This document shows positions 22,189 to 22,438 of a DNA stretch of 22,438 nt, piece by piece. Within the stretch, counting starts at the first letter, position 1. Every line of letters starts with the position of its first letter. The DNA comes from Chloroflexota bacterium (lineage in GTDB: Bacteria; Chloroflexota; Chloroflexia; Thermomicrobiales; UBA6265), in the NCBI GenBank assembly GCA_023423795.1, contig JAFAEX010000117.1, forward strand, positions 1 to 22,438, given 5' to 3'. The position numbers and the translations under genes are program-made. Below the pieces are notes generated by a model that searched no databases, had not been told where the DNA came from, and worked only from the letters and a program-made list of their open reading frames with translations.

Positions 22189-22438
22189 GGCTCGTGATTC
22201 CTCCTGCGGTGTTGGCGGATACGGATGACGCGGTTTGGGTGCCGATCCGAACAACGGCCACGCTCGTCCGGGGATGGCGTCGGGTGCGTGGTCGATTCGT
22301 GCGCTGCCCACGCCCGCCCGGGGGGTGATGGCGGTTGCCAAGATAGTGCGGCCGTCGCCCACGCCCGCCCGGGGTCTTTTCGCAACCGCCATCACCCCCC
22401 CCGCCGGCGGACTCGGCGCGCGAACCACCCACGCAACC
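22189..22438. other. Repeat-rich right edge upstream of the SDR gene
   Basis: No gene is supported. A 16-bp motif (CCACGCCCGCCCGGGG and a 14-of-16 variant) occurs at 22258, 22308 and 22359, that is about every 50 bp. A perfect 19-bp inverted repeat pairs 22320-22338 with 22382-22400 (GGGGGGTGATGGCGGTTGC type). The structure may continue beyond the window. Confidence 0.75.

Noticed and set aside
22258..22374. Short CRISPR array at the right edge
   Set aside because: The repeat is about 16 bp, one copy is degenerate, only three are present and no cas gene is near.

Overview
The window is very GC-rich bacterial DNA with short intergenic gaps, strong AGGAGG-type ribosome binding sites and frequent GTG/TTG starts. 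Several features fit a member of the Chloroflexota close to Thermomicrobiales/Sphaerobacter: small secreted cysteine-rich proteins with an N-terminus like MDGTRFDGLARLLG, a CxxC-x17-CxxC zinc-ribbon protein, a luciferase-like oxidoreductase whose N-terminus reads GYHASHEQFAPSELL, and sugar ABC operons lacking their own ATPase. This placement is an inference from protein style; no rRNA or other phylogenetic marker is present.

Layout. 1-5.1 kb: a YdcF/DUF218 membrane protein, a secreted subtilisin-like protease with a near-consensus promoter and a GNAT acetyltransferase directly behind it, then a convergent multi-pass membrane protein. 5.4-6.5 kb: a secreted 18-cysteine protein and a stand-alone response-regulator receiver, separated by a perfect 14-bp hairpin terminator. 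6.8-10.6 kb (minus strand): an unrecognised 256-aa protein, a luciferase-like flavin oxidoreductase and a trehalose-synthase-like GH13 enzyme. 10.7-14.3 kb: two small plus-strand proteins, the zinc-ribbon protein, a frameshifted secreted Cys-rich gene, a small secreted protein and an Rrf2-type regulator with no cysteines.

14.5-22.2 kb is a probable sugar-acid utilisation region. Two permeases and a Tat-exported solute-binding protein form a minus-strand operon. It diverges from a mannonate dehydratase (UxuA family) across a short region holding a palindrome and a candidate promoter. A GLOD5-like VOC protein, a DUF1537 acid-sugar kinase and an SDR oxidoreductase follow. Together they suggest import of a hexuronate or related acid sugar, then dehydration, oxidation/reduction and phosphorylation. 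The transport ATPase must be encoded elsewhere.

The least explained material is intergenic. Hairpin elements with GTCATCCCGAG-type ends occur at four places, always at the 3' side of genes. At two places, arrays of the heptamer GAGTGCC face inverted arrays of the same unit. The right edge carries a 16-bp motif repeated about every 50 bp together with a perfect 19-bp inverted repeat. I see no tRNA, rRNA, canonical CRISPR array, transposase or phage gene. No obviously new multi-gene system is visible; the repeat families and the acid-sugar locus are the best leads.
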